Under the pieces are notes generated by a model. That model did no database searches and was not told where the DNA came from. It saw only the letters and a list, made by a program, of their open reading frames with translations. This document shows positions 6,919 to 16,984 of a DNA stretch of 64,000 nucleotides, one piece after another. The number at the start of each line of letters is the position of its first letter. Within the stretch, counting starts at the first letter, position 1. The DNA is from Cohnella baijiui (lineage in GTDB: Bacteria; Bacillota; Bacilli; Paenibacillales; Paenibacillaceae), in NCBI RefSeq assembly GCF_020731285.1, contig NZ_JAJFOW010000002.1:371385-435384 (forward strand), given 5' to 3'. The position numbers and the translations under genes were made by a program.

Positions 6919-9915
6919 TTACAGCAACCGCAACATCCATTGCTGAGAACTCGTGCCATTGCTGTCGTATTGCTGAATCGGCGTCCCGGAGGCTGGGTTC
7001 CCGTTCGTTACGTCTAACACTCTACCGCTTCTTTTGGAATGAATGATGAAATAACCGCCGCCAACGTCGGTGAGCGACCATCGTTGCGCATCCGTCCCGT
7101 TATCCACAAATTGCTGGATCGCCGCTCCATTAACCAATGATCCGTCCTTAACGTCCAATATGAGACCGCTATTGATATTGGTGAGTTTGTAATACCCGTC
7201 GCTCATCAGATCGATCTTCCAACGCTGGGCATTCGAATTGTTTTTCGTATATTGTTGCACAACGGCACCGGAGCTCATGGACCCATCTCTTACATCCAAG
7301 CACATTCCGCTTAATTGGGCACACAACTCGTAGAAGCCGCCGGATACGACAGGCTTAGTCAGGGTTGCTCCGATCAGCGTAATATTTCCGTTCGGGTCAT
7401 TTTTGGATACGAGCTCGTGCTTCACCGTTAACGTCTGATTGCCGGAATTGGCTCGATAGAAAATATTGTACACCCGGTAACTACTATTGCTCGGACTGTC
7501 TAAATATTCGACGTCGATTGGCGCGCTGCTGTCGCTTAACGATACCGTAAGTTTGCCTTTGCCCCTCCAGGCGCTTGTATAAATCTTCAGCACCCGATCC
7601 GTAGTGCTAGCCGGAACGGTAATTTGCCAACCGCTGCCGATCTGCAATGCCACAGCGCCGTTGGTCGTATTGCTCACACTGGAAGTCGGATTTCCGTCCG
7701 TCCACGATACCGGAATCTGACTGTCCGTGAATTGTGCGGTCAGTCCGGAACCGATCGGAGCGTATTGAATGGCCGGCGTCGGGATGTTCTTGCGATTGAT
7801 GGACCCGGCATTGCTCAATCCGAAGTGGACCCAATCCCCGTTGCCCTCGGCGGTAAAGTTCACGTTCCCGGTTTGATTCGTCGCATAGACGTCCAAGTTG
7901 CCGCCCGTCGCGGCTGTCGAGACCAGATTAACCGTTACGGTTTGAACATTGCTCGGAATGGTCACCGTGCCGGTATCGTTATCAAACGTTCCAACGCTGA
8001 CCGAGCTAATGTTATTCTTAAATACAGGCAAATTAAATAACACTTGATTTTGTGGCGTGCCGGAAACCGTTAATGTGATCGATGAACCGGATGATGCAAC
8101 ATGGATACCAAGCCTGTTGTTGTTTTTGCTTGGTATATTACTCAGGTCGATCACTTGACCCGCTGTCGTCCATTCGTCCGGAATCCCTCGCCCTATGATC
8201 AAAGTACCGTCTACTCTCTCCGATACGATAGAATCGATAAGAACCTTGGATGCAACCGATTGTCCCCACATATGCGGACTGGAGCCTTGGCCCCCAAGCG
8301 CGTGCATGCCATTCCAAGGCATGCCGAGATTCGGATAGCCTAAGGACTCCCACCAACCGTATGGAGCGCTCGTAGTCCGATTGATCATAAATTGGTAGCT
8401 TTTGATGCCTTGCGTACGGTATTTTTCTCCCCGCAGTCCCGCGCTCCCATAGCCTGCATTATAGGCGGAGGAGTAAAAAGCACCGGGGTATCCGCCGAAA
8501 TTGTCTTTCGGAAGAACACCCTTCAGTCGATTGAAGCCGTAGTCATACGTCGCGTCGATTTTGTCTAACGCAACGCCGGATTGCGTCCCGCCGAATAAGT
8601 AGCCATCCCACGCCCATCTTCCGAACAAGAACGGAGAAGCCCAATTGGCGTCCCTCGGCTCCGAGCAACGGTTGGCTGTATTCGGTTCCACCATCGAGCA
8701 CGGCATATAGTTAAGGCCGTATTGTGACATCGTTTGCGATAGTTTTGCGTTCACCGATGCGAGCAGATTGTTGTATAGGTCATTCGCCCACGTAACCTCC
8801 GCGGAGTCCCCCACTCGCTGCGCCAGGTATTTGTAGGTCAACAATCCGAAGAGCGCGGAATAATTATCGACCGTCCAATAGCCGAGCGAGTCAATGTCAT
8901 AAGTCTGCATCATAATGCCTTCAGGCCCTGTTCGATCCGTCTCGATCGTATGCGTATTGGTCTTAATATTGCTCCACTGTTCTTGAATGAATGCAATATC
9001 CCCGGTTCTATAATAATACATCGCGAACGGCCAGCTAAACTTCCATTTCGCATCCTGATATTGCAATTGCGCCTGCAAAGCAGACAAATACGGTTTTACA
9101 TTTGTATCGCCAAGCGTCAGAAGTCCCGCCATTATGCCGATTGCATCGTGATCGAATACGACATCGTACCCGTTCTCCCCTACGTTTAAGTTATTGCCGT
9201 CACTAATGATATACGTATAGATATATCCGGCTTTGTAGGCATTTATCAAGTTGGTGTCCGGCAATTGATTGATTTGTACAATTCCGGCTAGTTTTGCGTT
9301 CCAATAATTCTGCATATGGGTAAAATGGATATCCCATCCCCCTGCGGCAAGAAGCTCGGCAGCAGTCGGGTAACTATAGCTGTTCCCGAAGCGGTCCGCT
9401 CCGACTGCGTAATCGTGATTGACGGTTTGGCCCGGATTTACTGTAAAAGAGTTGGCGGTTAGCGGTATAAGACCCGTGGAAGCTTGCGGATCCAAGGTGA
9501 CGGGGGCGCTGCCATGGTTATATATCGTTACCCGGCTGTATACGACGACATAATTTCTCCCATTGATAGATACTTTGTCTCCAAAGTTCATAAGGGTCAC
9601 CGTACTGTTATTTCGTTCGAATTTCGTAACGAGCGCCGGCAAGTAACCGTTTTCATTATACCACTGCAAAGAAGAGGGGTGATTATAAATCCCGAAACCG
9701 TACGTCGCGTTTATTCCGTCCCGAATCCCAAAGCTTCCGTCCATGAAAGCAATGACACCGTCTTTATCTCCTTCCCATCCGATGACTCCTGGACTCCTGT
9801 CTTCCATGCTGTTCGGTTCTGCGGCATTTGCTTGATAGCTGGGGAACATTCCAATAATGAGAACGGCAACGAGCATAAACAATGTATACCTGTTCATACG
9901 TTTTGCTTTAACCAT
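6919..9915 (-). CDS. Secreted six-hairpin glycosidase-like protein with C-terminal ricin-B lectin domain
   Basis: A 998-aa protein. Residues 1 to about 32 are a signal peptide ending near QANA. Residues about 40-600 form an all-helical barrel type enzyme region sharing long blocks with the SLH protein at 16985: GENGYD..F.HD.IGIM, IDS.GYWT.DNYSAL, DANWASP.LFGRW.WDGYL, FGGYPGAFYSSAYNAGYGSA, APYGWWESLGYP, SPHMWGQSVASKVLIDS. A beta-rich linker follows. Residues about 862-998 hold three beta-trefoil repeats with QRW, QRW and QQW, a ricin-B (CBM13) sugar-binding domain. The start is the ATG at 9915 behind GGAGG; a TTG at 9921 is less likely. The family is not one I can number; Glu in WWE and the conserved Asp residues are catalytic candidates. 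It is the last gene of a glycan locus and carries the shared regulator box upstream. Confidence 0.75.
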   Translation of the reverse strand: MVKAKRMNRYTLFMLVAVLIIGMFPSYQANAAEPNSMEDRSPGVIGWEGDKDGVIAFMDGSFGIRDGINATYGFGIYNHPSSLQWYNENGYLPALVTKFERNNSTVTLMNFGDKVSINGRNYVVVYSRVTIYNHGSAPVTLDPQASTGLIPLTANSFTVNPGQTVNHDYAVGADRFGNSYSYPTAAELLAAGGWDIHFTHMQNYWNAKLAGIVQINQLPDTNLINAYKAGYIYTYIISDGNNLNVGENGYDVVFDHDAIGIMAGLLTLGDTNVKPYLSALQAQLQYQDAKWKFSWPFAMYYYRTGDIAFIQEQWSNIKTNTHTIETDRTGPEGIMMQTYDIDSLGYWTVDNYSALFGLLTYKYLAQRVGDSAEVTWANDLYNNLLASVNAKLSQTMSQYGLNYMPCSMVEPNTANRCSEPRDANWASPFLFGRWAWDGYLFGGTQSGVALDKIDATYDYGFNRLKGVLPKDNFGGYPGAFYSSAYNAGYGSAGLRGEKYRTQGIKSYQFMINRTTSAPYGWWESLGYPNLGMPWNGMHALGGQGSSPHMWGQSVASKVLIDSIVSERVDGTLIIGRGIPDEWTTAGQVIDLSNIPSKNNNRLGIHVASSGSSITLTVSGTPQNQVLFNLPVFKNNISSVSVGTFDNDTGTVTIPSNVQTVTVNLVSTAATGGNLDVYATNQTGNVNFTAEGNGDWVHFGLSNAGSINRKNIPTPAIQYAPIGSGLTAQFTDSQIPVSWTDGNPTSSVSNTTNGAVALQIGSGWQITVPASTTDRVLKIYTSAWRGKGKLTVSLSDSSAPIDVEYLDSPSNSSYRVYNIFYRANSGNQTLTVKHELVSKNDPNGNITLIGATLTKPVVSGGFYELCAQLSGMCLDVRDGSMSSGAVVQQYTKNNSNAQRWKIDLMSDGYYKLTNINSGLILDVKDGSLVNGAAIQQFVDNGTDAQRWSLTDVGGGYFIIHSKRSGRVLDVTNGNPASGTPIQQYDSNGTSSQQWMLRLL

Positions 9916-9996
9916 GCTCAAACCTCCATTATAGATTTCACCCTATTTTTGCCAGGTGTACTTTCACCATAAATCAGGCCGGGCATCCTATAAACA

Positions 9997-10028
9997 GAGG
10001 ATATTTACGATCCATCGAGGATTTTTAC
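9997..10028 (-). promoter_or_regulatory. Shared direct-repeat regulator box, copy 1 (lectin enzyme gene)
   Basis: Plus-strand reading GAGGATATTTAC, 8 bases, GAGGATTTTTAC: two direct half-sites 20 bp apart, 82 bases upstream of the start codon. The same layout and spacing occur at 11490, 16897 and 22573. Direct half-sites two helical turns apart suit a dimeric AraC-type regulator such as the YesN-like protein of this locus. Confidence 0.7.
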
Positions 10029-10050
10029 TCACTCGAGACCGGAACGAAAT

Positions 10051-10096
10051 AAAGCCCGAGGGACACGTAAAGCAACGTGTCGTCCCTCGGGCTTTA
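10051..10096 (-). terminator. Strong rho-independent terminator after the binding-protein gene
   Basis: Long stem pairing AAAGCCCGAGGGAC with GTCCCTCGGGCTTT around a short loop, followed on the minus strand by TATTTC. It lies 17 bases beyond the stop of the binding-protein gene and before the promoter box of the lectin enzyme gene, separating the two transcripts. Confidence 0.85.
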
Positions 10097-10112
10097 GCTT
10101 CCAAGCTATCGA

Positions 10113-11408
10113 TTACTTTTGTCCGTATTTCTCTTGCAGCTCGTTCAGCAACACTTCTACCGATTTCTTGCCGCCTTTGAAAATAATTTCTTCGACACCC
10201 TTAACGAGATCCGCGTTGAACATCTTCGTCTCTTGCGGATACGCGAACGGCATTCCGGATTTCTCCATGTTGTCGAACACCGGTTTCAGTTCCGGGTACT
10301 TCTCCAGATATTTCGGCAGCAGGGAGGATACGGCTGGAGAATAACCGACGGCCTCGATCGCGTTCAACTGCGCTTCGTCGCGCAAAGCGTAATTGATGAC
10401 CTGCATGGCTTCCGGCTTATGTTTGCTTCCGTTCAGGATGGACAAGCCGTGCGAGTATGCGCTTTGAGCATCCACGGTACCTTTAGGCATCGGTAATGCG
10501 ATCAATTGCAATTTAGGATTCGCTTCTTTCAGATATCCGACGTACCAAGGGCCGCCCGTCGACATTGCGCCTTTTTCTTTGGCGAATACTTCGCCATCCC
10601 ATGGCGCGCCTACTTCGATCGGCGCAATCGCTACTTTTTCTTTCAAGAACAGGTCCGTGAAAAATTGTACGCCTTTGACGTTCTCCGGCGAGTTGATCGT
10701 CTTGCCAAAATTCCAATCTCCGCCGAATGCATGTACGTACTGCGTAATGTGGAACGGATCGATGCTGCCGACGATCCCTTTCATTCCGTCTTTCGTCATC
10801 GCTTTAGCGAGCGCTACCAGCTCATCCATCGTCTCAGGGTACTTCGTAATGCCCGATTTGTCGAACAGTGCCTTGTTAATGGCCAACATCGAAGTAGACG
10901 AGTCGTAAGGAATGCCGTACAATTTGCCGTTGTCCGTCCAGCCTTTGTAAAGGGAAGAGGAAATTCGGCTCTTATCGAATCCGGCTTGGGCGATCAAATC
11001 ATCCAGAGGCTCAAGAACGCCTTTGGCGATATACTCGTAGTTTCCTTCGTCCGACATGGCAATAATGTCTGGTCCTACGCCAGCGGCGATTGCGGCCGGA
11101 ACGGCTTTCCAGAATTCGTCGCTGGTCGGATATTGCTGCATAACGACTTTAATTTCCGGATGTTCCTTCTCTAGACCGTTGACCATGAATTCGAAGTTTT
11201 TCTGCTCGGAGGCGTTGGCCCAATAAGCCATCGTCACTTCGACAGGATCCTTCTTCTCCTCTTGAGACGGAGACGGCGTAGAGGAAGCCGACGGAGAGGA
11301 TTCCTGATTCGTGCTCGGACTCAAGTTCGAATTAGAGTTCGTTCCGCAAGCGGAGACTACCGTTACAAGCAGGACGGTGCTTAGCAAACTAAACCATGAT
11401 TTCTTCAT
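10113..11408 (-). CDS. Sugar ABC transporter solute-binding lipoprotein
   Basis: A 431-aa family 1 extracellular solute-binding protein. The N-terminus MKKSWFSLLSTVLLVTVVSAC is a lipoprotein signal with lipobox VSAC, so the mature protein is tethered by its Cys. A Ser/Pro/Glu-rich linker (to about residue 50) precedes the binding fold (VEVTMAYWANASEQK ... AAIAAGVGPDIIAMSDEG). It should bind an oligosaccharide and feed the permeases at 15070-16829. No ATPase gene is nearby; CUT1 systems often share a global MsmX-type ATPase. It has its own regulator box at 11490-11521, overlapping the 3' end of the response regulator gene, and ends in a strong terminator. RBS GAGGGG. Confidence 0.9.
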   Translation of the reverse strand: MKKSWFSLLSTVLLVTVVSACGTNSNSNLSPSTNQESSPSASSTPSPSQEEKKDPVEVTMAYWANASEQKNFEFMVNGLEKEHPEIKVVMQQYPTSDEFWKAVPAAIAAGVGPDIIAMSDEGNYEYIAKGVLEPLDDLIAQAGFDKSRISSSLYKGWTDNGKLYGIPYDSSTSMLAINKALFDKSGITKYPETMDELVALAKAMTKDGMKGIVGSIDPFHITQYVHAFGGDWNFGKTINSPENVKGVQFFTDLFLKEKVAIAPIEVGAPWDGEVFAKEKGAMSTGGPWYVGYLKEANPKLQLIALPMPKGTVDAQSAYSHGLSILNGSKHKPEAMQVINYALRDEAQLNAIEAVGYSPAVSSLLPKYLEKYPELKPVFDNMEKSGMPFAYPQETKMFNADLVKGVEEIIFKGGKKSVEVLLNELQEKYGQK

Positions 11409-11489
11409 CTTTCGTACCCCTCATGTCAGATATATTCGCCTGCATTCGGCGTACTTCAATCATATGGAATTCACGAGAACCGAAAAATC

Positions 11490-11521
11490 GTGAATCTTTA
11501 CATTCTATCGACGATTTTTAC
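11490..11521 (-). promoter_or_regulatory. Shared direct-repeat regulator box, copy 2 (binding-protein gene)
   Basis: GTGAATCTTTAC, 8 bases, GACGATTTTTAC, 82 bases upstream of the binding-protein start. It overlaps the stop codon of the response regulator gene (11518-11520). Same spacing as the other three copies. Confidence 0.7.
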
Positions 11522-13146
11522 TTCCCCGTTCCCTCCAATATCGATTTTCGATACTCGTTGGGAGGTTGGCCGTACACTTTTTTGAAAGCAATATAGTAGT
11601 TATCGGCGCTATTAAATCCTACTTTTTCCGCAATCTCGTAAGTTTTGAGTTTGCCGGCAAGCAAGTCGTCCAGCGATTTCTTCACTCTATATTGGTTGAT
11701 GTAAGGAATCAGCATCATCGATGTCTGCTCTTTGAACAGTCGGCTCAAGTAACTGCTGTTCAGACCGACATGATGGGCCAGCTCCTCCAAGGTCAGATCG
11801 TGATCGAAATATTTATGAATGTAAGCAAGCACCTTCTGGATTTTCAAATTCGTCGATATTCCCGTCTCCTGCCGCTTGCCGCGAAGGTAAGCCAGCTCAG
11901 TGGCCAACAATTGTCTGACCAGCGCCAGGTTCTCTGCCCCCATAATATCCTCGATCGAGGGAAAACCGCTTCCATTCGCGTTCCGATCCGCTTCCGAACA
12001 CGTTTCCAATAACGAATAATGCAGACTGACGCTCAGATCCAGCGTCTCCATCTTGCCGATATCGCGTTTTTTTTCGATCGTATCGAAAAGGGTATGAAGG
12101 CTTGCATCCGCCTCCTCCCATTTGGCCGCTTCCGCTTGCGTTCGAATCTGTTTGGCAAGGTCCTCGTAACCGCGTTCGTGGTTCGCGCTCTTTCTGCGCG
12201 GTACTTTCTCATAGAAGACTACGCTCGATTCGCCTTCGAAGAACAGGTCTTCCGACGCTCGAAGCGCTTCTTCGTAAGCTGCCGGCACTTTAAGCAGTTG
12301 ACTGTGCAATGCGCTTACGCTAAAGCTGACGCCGATGTTCATAAATTGCTTGAGCGCCGTTCGGATCGTCCGGATCAAATGCCATTGCTGCTCAAACACG
12401 TCATTCAAACTGCGCAGCTTGGCATACGATTTAAGGATGGCGAATTGATTGCCGCTCACTTGAAAAAACTCCAATTGCTCGAACTTGCGAAAAATTTCCC
12501 TTAGGATGTTGTTCACAGAGAACCCGACCAAATGATCGAGCGGCTTCGCGTACCGCTTCTGAACCGCCTCGAAATTATCGATAAATAAAAGCATACAGCA
12601 GACGTTAGGCTGTTTAAGATCGATTTCCAGTTGCTTCGTTTTCTGCTCGATTTCCCATTCGTGCCTAACGGAGCCTTCGATCCACCCTTTGCAAAACAAC
12701 GCCTTCAAGTCCGGCTTGATTCGCTTTTCGTTACGCCGCAACTGCTCGAACTGGTCCGTTTGCTTGCGTTCCTCGTCGACGAGGCTGCGTACGCGATTCA
12801 ACGTCTCGAAGACAAGTGCGGGGTAAAGGCTGGGTTTGTGAATATAATCGACGGCTCCGAGCAACATCGCTTCGCGAACGTAATCGAATTCATTATAGCT
12901 GCTTAGAATAATAACCTTGCACGGATCCGATCGGGTATTCAATTGACGCAGCACTTCCAGTCCGTCCATAACCGGCATCCGAATGTCCAGGAATACGATG
13001 TCCGGCTTCAGTTCCGCCAGCTTATCGATCGCTTCCTGTCCGTTACGGGCTTCGCCGATCAATTGATACCCGTGTCCCTCCCAATCCATGAACGATTTGA
13101 AATTCATTCGGACGAAATTTTCGTCATCTACGATCAATACCTTCAT
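11518..13146 (-). CDS. YesN-type response regulator (receiver plus AraC output)
   Basis: A 542-aa cytoplasmic regulator. Residues 1-120 are a receiver domain with the acidic pocket VDDEN and phospho-acceptor Asp54 (VFLDIRMP). A long middle region, typical of full-length YesN proteins, follows. The last 100 residues are a double helix-turn-helix AraC domain (LTLEELAHHVGLNSSYLSRL and YEIAEKVGFNSADNYYIAFK). It starts 12 bases after the stop of the YesM-type kinase gene, so the two are co-transcribed and are cognate partners. Its likely targets are the four direct-repeat boxes of this locus, one of which overlaps its own last codons. RBS AGGGGG. Confidence 0.92.
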   Translation of the reverse strand: MKVLIVDDENFVRMNFKSFMDWEGHGYQLIGEARNGQEAIDKLAELKPDIVFLDIRMPVMDGLEVLRQLNTRSDPCKVIILSSYNEFDYVREAMLLGAVDYIHKPSLYPALVFETLNRVRSLVDEERKQTDQFEQLRRNEKRIKPDLKALFCKGWIEGSVRHEWEIEQKTKQLEIDLKQPNVCCMLLFIDNFEAVQKRYAKPLDHLVGFSVNNILREIFRKFEQLEFFQVSGNQFAILKSYAKLRSLNDVFEQQWHLIRTIRTALKQFMNIGVSFSVSALHSQLLKVPAAYEEALRASEDLFFEGESSVVFYEKVPRRKSANHERGYEDLAKQIRTQAEAAKWEEADASLHTLFDTIEKKRDIGKMETLDLSVSLHYSLLETCSEADRNANGSGFPSIEDIMGAENLALVRQLLATELAYLRGKRQETGISTNLKIQKVLAYIHKYFDHDLTLEELAHHVGLNSSYLSRLFKEQTSMMLIPYINQYRVKKSLDDLLAGKLKTYEIAEKVGFNSADNYYIAFKKVYGQPPNEYRKSILEGTGK

Positions 13147-13158
13147 TCGCCTCGCCCC

Positions 13159-14958
13159 CTATTCCGTTAGCGAACGTTCCGATGCTATAACGGGAACCCT
13201 GATGACAACGGTCGTGCCCGATTTCCATTCGCTGTAGATATCAACCCCGTAATCCGACCCGAAGTGCATCTGAATCCGCTTGAATACGTTGGAGATTCCG
13301 ATAGAGTTGATTTTTTCCGAGCCTTCTTCCACATGATGGCGCAACTGCTGCATTCTCTCTTTCTCCATGCCGACGCCATCGTCCCGAATGGTGAACAAGA
13401 TCGCGTTATTTACCCGTTCCACGTCGATGGTTAGCTTGTACTGCCGGGATTCCTCGATGAATCCGTGGAAGACGGAGTTTTCAACGAACGGCTGTACGAT
13501 AAACTTCAAAGTCCGGTAAGAAAGAACTTCGTCGGAAATGCGGCACTCGAATTCGAACGCATGGTAATAGCGTAGTTGCAACAGTTGCATATAGTAGCGG
13601 ATGAACGTCATTTCCTCTTCGATCGTGACATACTCTTCCGTGTTCCTCGTAGAGAACGTCAGTATTCGAATCAAGGCATCCAGCACCTCGGTGATGTTAT
13701 CGGCCCTTTGCGCCTGGGACATCCACTTGACCATCGTTAACGTATTGTACATGAAGTGAGGGTTGATCTGGTTTTGCAACGCATTTAGTTCCGCATTGCG
13801 TTTCTTATACTCCTCGTCCTTGATCTGGCCGATCAAGGATTTAATTTCCCTTGTCATTTTGTTAAAGGCGCGCCCCAGATGACCGATCTCGTCCCGACTG
13901 TCCGAAGCCGCTGTAACGTCAAATTCCCCTAACTCTACCCGCTGCATTTTCCTGCTCAAGCTGAGGATAGGGGTTGATATTCTCCGCGATAAAATATAGG
14001 CCGCAAAGAAAGCGGTTACAGTTAAAGGAATGAGCGTGTACAAGGTTAGTCTTCGAATTTGATTCGCTTCGCTGAACAGGCTCCCTTTGTGAATAATGCT
14101 ATAGAATTTCCAGCCGCTTACCGCTGATGAATCGCTTACGATATAGTAATCGCCGGTTCCTCCTCCCGTACCCTGGGCAGCAGCGGAAAGCTTCGGATCA
14201 TAGCGCATTAACACCGAATCAAAGGAATTGCCGATTTCGCTCTTTTTCGTCGAGAATAATACCGTGTCGTTCTCGTCCACTATAACCTGCTCGACATCGG
14301 AGCTGAACTTAAGCCCTTTGTACAAGCTGCTTAACGCATCGCTTTTCAAATTGATAACGAAAACGCCAAGCTTTCGATAGGAATTGGAATCTACGATGAC
14401 TCTCCCTATGGATACGACGTTTTTCGCAGGAGAACTGACCTGCTTCTCCGTATGCAGCCCGATGACGACCGGAGCTCCCCCTCTATCGATGATTCTCTTA
14501 TACCACGCCTCATGATCCGGAGAATAATCGTAATTGAAGATGACCTCGTATCCTCTGCGGTAAACATAGTTGCCCATCTGCGGATAGATGACCAAGGAGT
14601 CGATATCATCGTTGAACATGAGCAGATCCTTGAAGAACGTATCGTTCACATACCGGTAGGCTTGGCTGCGCTCGAACATCTCGTACTCCATGATCGAATA
14701 ATCCTTCGCCAGAATGTCGACAAGCTGCTGGTCGTAATACGGCTTCTCCGATATTTTCAGCATGTTTTTGAGAAAGGTGTCGCTGTTGGAGATAATCTGT
14801 TGATTTAAATCTTTGAAAGAATTGACGATTCTATTTTCAAATGAAGACATGAATAACGTATAAGAAACGAAATTAATGATACCAAGCGGCACGACGATGA
14901 GGAGCACGTAGGTTGAAAACAGCTTTTGTCGAATACTCCAGTCCTTGACTCTTTTCAT
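13159..14958 (-). CDS. YesM-type sensor histidine kinase
   Basis: A 599-aa membrane kinase. A first transmembrane helix (about 17-37, LFSTYVLLIVVPLGIINFVS) precedes an extracellular sensor of about 260 residues, then a second helix near 305-325. A HAMP linker follows (RRISTPILSLSRKMQRVELG), then the His_kinase domain with NPHFMYNTL (phospho-acceptor His about 401) and an ATPase domain (PFVENSVFHGF, IRDDGVGM). This order defines the LytS/YesM class. GGGGAG precedes the ATG at 14958. It sits between the permease genes and its partner regulator, so it probably senses an extracellular sugar or the loaded binding protein. Confidence 0.92.
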   Translation of the reverse strand: MKRVKDWSIRQKLFSTYVLLIVVPLGIINFVSYTLFMSSFENRIVNSFKDLNQQIISNSDTFLKNMLKISEKPYYDQQLVDILAKDYSIMEYEMFERSQAYRYVNDTFFKDLLMFNDDIDSLVIYPQMGNYVYRRGYEVIFNYDYSPDHEAWYKRIIDRGGAPVVIGLHTEKQVSSPAKNVVSIGRVIVDSNSYRKLGVFVINLKSDALSSLYKGLKFSSDVEQVIVDENDTVLFSTKKSEIGNSFDSVLMRYDPKLSAAAQGTGGGTGDYYIVSDSSAVSGWKFYSIIHKGSLFSEANQIRRLTLYTLIPLTVTAFFAAYILSRRISTPILSLSRKMQRVELGEFDVTAASDSRDEIGHLGRAFNKMTREIKSLIGQIKDEEYKKRNAELNALQNQINPHFMYNTLTMVKWMSQAQRADNITEVLDALIRILTFSTRNTEEYVTIEEEMTFIRYYMQLLQLRYYHAFEFECRISDEVLSYRTLKFIVQPFVENSVFHGFIEESRQYKLTIDVERVNNAILFTIRDDGVGMEKERMQQLRHHVEEGSEKINSIGISNVFKRIQMHFGSDYGVDIYSEWKSGTTVVIRVPVIASERSLTE

Positions 14959-15069
14959 CTCATCGTGCTCCCCAGGCTGCTTATTCCAAAGCGCTTATGT
15001 TACTCCTATTGTAGGTTGAAAAGAGGTCGCGCTCAATCTGTTTGATTATGGTCCCGATTTTCTTCCAGG

Positions 15070-15882
15070 TTAACCTTTAAGCCCGGTAGTCGCAATGCCC
15101 TGTACCAGATGACGCTGGAAAATCAGAAAGACGATGATGATCGGAATCGTCAGAAGAATGACCCCTGTCATCGTCAAGTTCGGCCACTCGAAATAACGAT
15201 TTTTCAAAGTATTCAAGCCTACAGTCAGCACGTACATCCGGCTATCGTTAACAAGCGTCACCGGCCAAACGAACGAATTCCATGTGCCCGTATAGCTGAA
15301 AATAATCTGCGTTCCGATCGCCCCTTTCGACAGAGGGAGAATAATCCGGAAAAACGTGCCGATCTTGGTCACCCCGTCGACCTCGGCCGCTTCCTCAAGC
15401 TCCTTGGGGATGGTGAGGAAAAACTGGCGCATCAGGAAGACCAGAAAACCTTGGAAGAGGAACGGTAAGATCAGACCTTCGTAGGAATTAAGCCACCCCA
15501 GCTTAACGATCATGGAATACATAGGGATAATCGTCACCTGATAAGGTATCATCATCATCCCGATAATGAGGAAAAAGATAAGACTTTTGCCCGGATATCG
15601 AAGACGCGCAAGCGAGTAGGCAGCCGTTGTATTGATGAATAAATTGCCAATCAGAATCCCAAGTGTAACGATAATGGAGTTTTTGTACCATGTCGGAATT
15701 TCGGAGTTAAACAGAATGTCGGAGTAATTGGAAAACGTAAGACGGTAAATCGGAACGAGCTTATCGATATCCGTTTTAGATAATAAGGAGGTGTAAAGCG
15801 CGTATCCAAAAGGTACTACGAAAACGAGCGAGCACAGCGCAAGTAACGTATATCGCAGCCACTTGTTTTTTCCGTTTTCCAT
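15070..15882 (-). CDS. Sugar ABC transporter permease (MalG/CUT1 type)
   Basis: A 270-aa inner-membrane protein with six predicted helices. The EAA loop that contacts the ATPase reads ELEEAAEVDGVTKIGTFFRI followed by ILPL. It starts 2 bases after the stop of the partner permease gene (15885), with GGGAGG upstream, so the two are translationally linked. Together they form the membrane channel fed by the lipoprotein at 10113. The gene ends in QGIATTGLKG, the usual end of this subfamily. Confidence 0.93.
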   Translation of the reverse strand: MENGKNKWLRYTLLALCSLVFVVPFGYALYTSLLSKTDIDKLVPIYRLTFSNYSDILFNSEIPTWYKNSIIVTLGILIGNLFINTTAAYSLARLRYPGKSLIFFLIIGMMMIPYQVTIIPMYSMIVKLGWLNSYEGLILPFLFQGFLVFLMRQFFLTIPKELEEAAEVDGVTKIGTFFRIILPLSKGAIGTQIIFSYTGTWNSFVWPVTLVNDSRMYVLTVGLNTLKNRYFEWPNLTMTGVILLTIPIIIVFLIFQRHLVQGIATTGLKG

Positions 15883-15884
15883 CT

Positions 15885-16829
15885 CTATATGTCCTCCCGC
15901 GTGAACCGCTTCTGTATCAAAGTAGCGATGACGATAAAAGCAAAAATAATAAATGCTGCGGCGCTTCCGTACCCTGCGCGATTATAATTGAAAGCTTGGC
16001 TGTAGAAGTATACGACGATCGTGCTCGTTGCTCCTGCCGGACTTCCGAGAGATCCGTTACGTGCCAACGCATAGGGTTGATCGAATATTTGCATGACATA
16101 AATGATGCCCGACATTAACACAAGGAAGGTCGTCGGCTTCAGCATGGGCACTGTAATTTTCCAAAACTGCTGCCAAGCGTTAGCGCCGTCCACTTTGCTG
16201 GACTCATACACGTCCTCGGGAATCGTCTGCAACCCGCCGAGATATACGACCACAAAAAAGCCGACGTAAGTCCATACGGTTAAAATGATCAGGAAAGGTA
16301 GCGCGTAAGTAACACTAGCGTACCATGATACGTCTTGCAGTCCGAACAAATGGAAAAACCGAGTCGCCATACCGTCCTTTTGCATGAACAAATACATGAA
16401 GACGGTTGTGACGGCAATCGTTGACGTAATATAAGGCATGTAATAGAGCGTTCGGAACAAGCCTTTCATCCGAATCCCTTTATTCAGCCCCACGGCGATA
16501 ACGAGCGCGAGCATCGTTTGAACAGGCACCGCGATAACCGTGAGGATGGCCGAATTGCGGAAAGCGTTCCAGAAATCCGGATCATGCAGGATAGCCTTAT
16601 AGTTATCCAATCCGATGAAACGGGCTGCGGACGGATTCAGGAAGTTAATATCCTGAAAGCTGTAGATGAAGGAACGGAGCAGCGGATAGTAAAACCAGCA
16701 CGCCATCAAGAGGATGATAGGAGCTACGAACAGATATCCTACGAAAATAGGCGAACTGGCCAAGGAGATGTACCCCTGACTCGTCCTCGTTCCCTTTCCC
16801 TTTTCTTTTTTCTTTTGTATTGCATTCAT
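15885..16829 (-). CDS. Sugar ABC transporter permease (MalF/UgpA type)
   Basis: A 314-aa inner-membrane protein with six helices after a basic N-terminal tail. The EAA loop is VYESSKVDGANAWQQFWKIT. It is the first gene of the permease pair; GGGAGGG lies 10 bases before the ATG at 16829. The shared direct-repeat box at 16897-16928 lies 68 bases upstream of the start, so the permease genes, and perhaps the kinase/regulator genes that follow, are under the local YesN-type regulator. Confidence 0.93.
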   Translation of the reverse strand: MNAIQKKKEKGKGTRTSQGYISLASSPIFVGYLFVAPIILLMACWFYYPLLRSFIYSFQDINFLNPSAARFIGLDNYKAILHDPDFWNAFRNSAILTVIAVPVQTMLALVIAVGLNKGIRMKGLFRTLYYMPYITSTIAVTTVFMYLFMQKDGMATRFFHLFGLQDVSWYASVTYALPFLIILTVWTYVGFFVVVYLGGLQTIPEDVYESSKVDGANAWQQFWKITVPMLKPTTFLVLMSGIIYVMQIFDQPYALARNGSLGSPAGATSTIVVYFYSQAFNYNRAGYGSAAAFIIFAFIVIATLIQKRFTREDI

Positions 16830-16896
16830 CGACTCGTTTCCCTCCCGGTGTCTTTTTCTGTCTCTATCATAAAAGGAAGGGCATCTCCCTAGAACG

Positions 16897-16928
16897 GAAG
16901 ATATTTAACAATAACCGAGGATTTTTAC
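16897..16928 (-). promoter_or_regulatory. Shared direct-repeat regulator box, copy 3 (permease operon)
   Basis: GAAGATATTTAA, 8 bases, GAGGATTTTTAC, 68 bases upstream of the permease start. Second half-site is identical to that of copy 1. Same 20-bp period as the other copies. Confidence 0.7.
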
Positions 16929-16984
16929 CTGTAGAAATCGAAAAGCCGACGTCTGTATGGATAGACGCCAGCTTTCCTGAATTG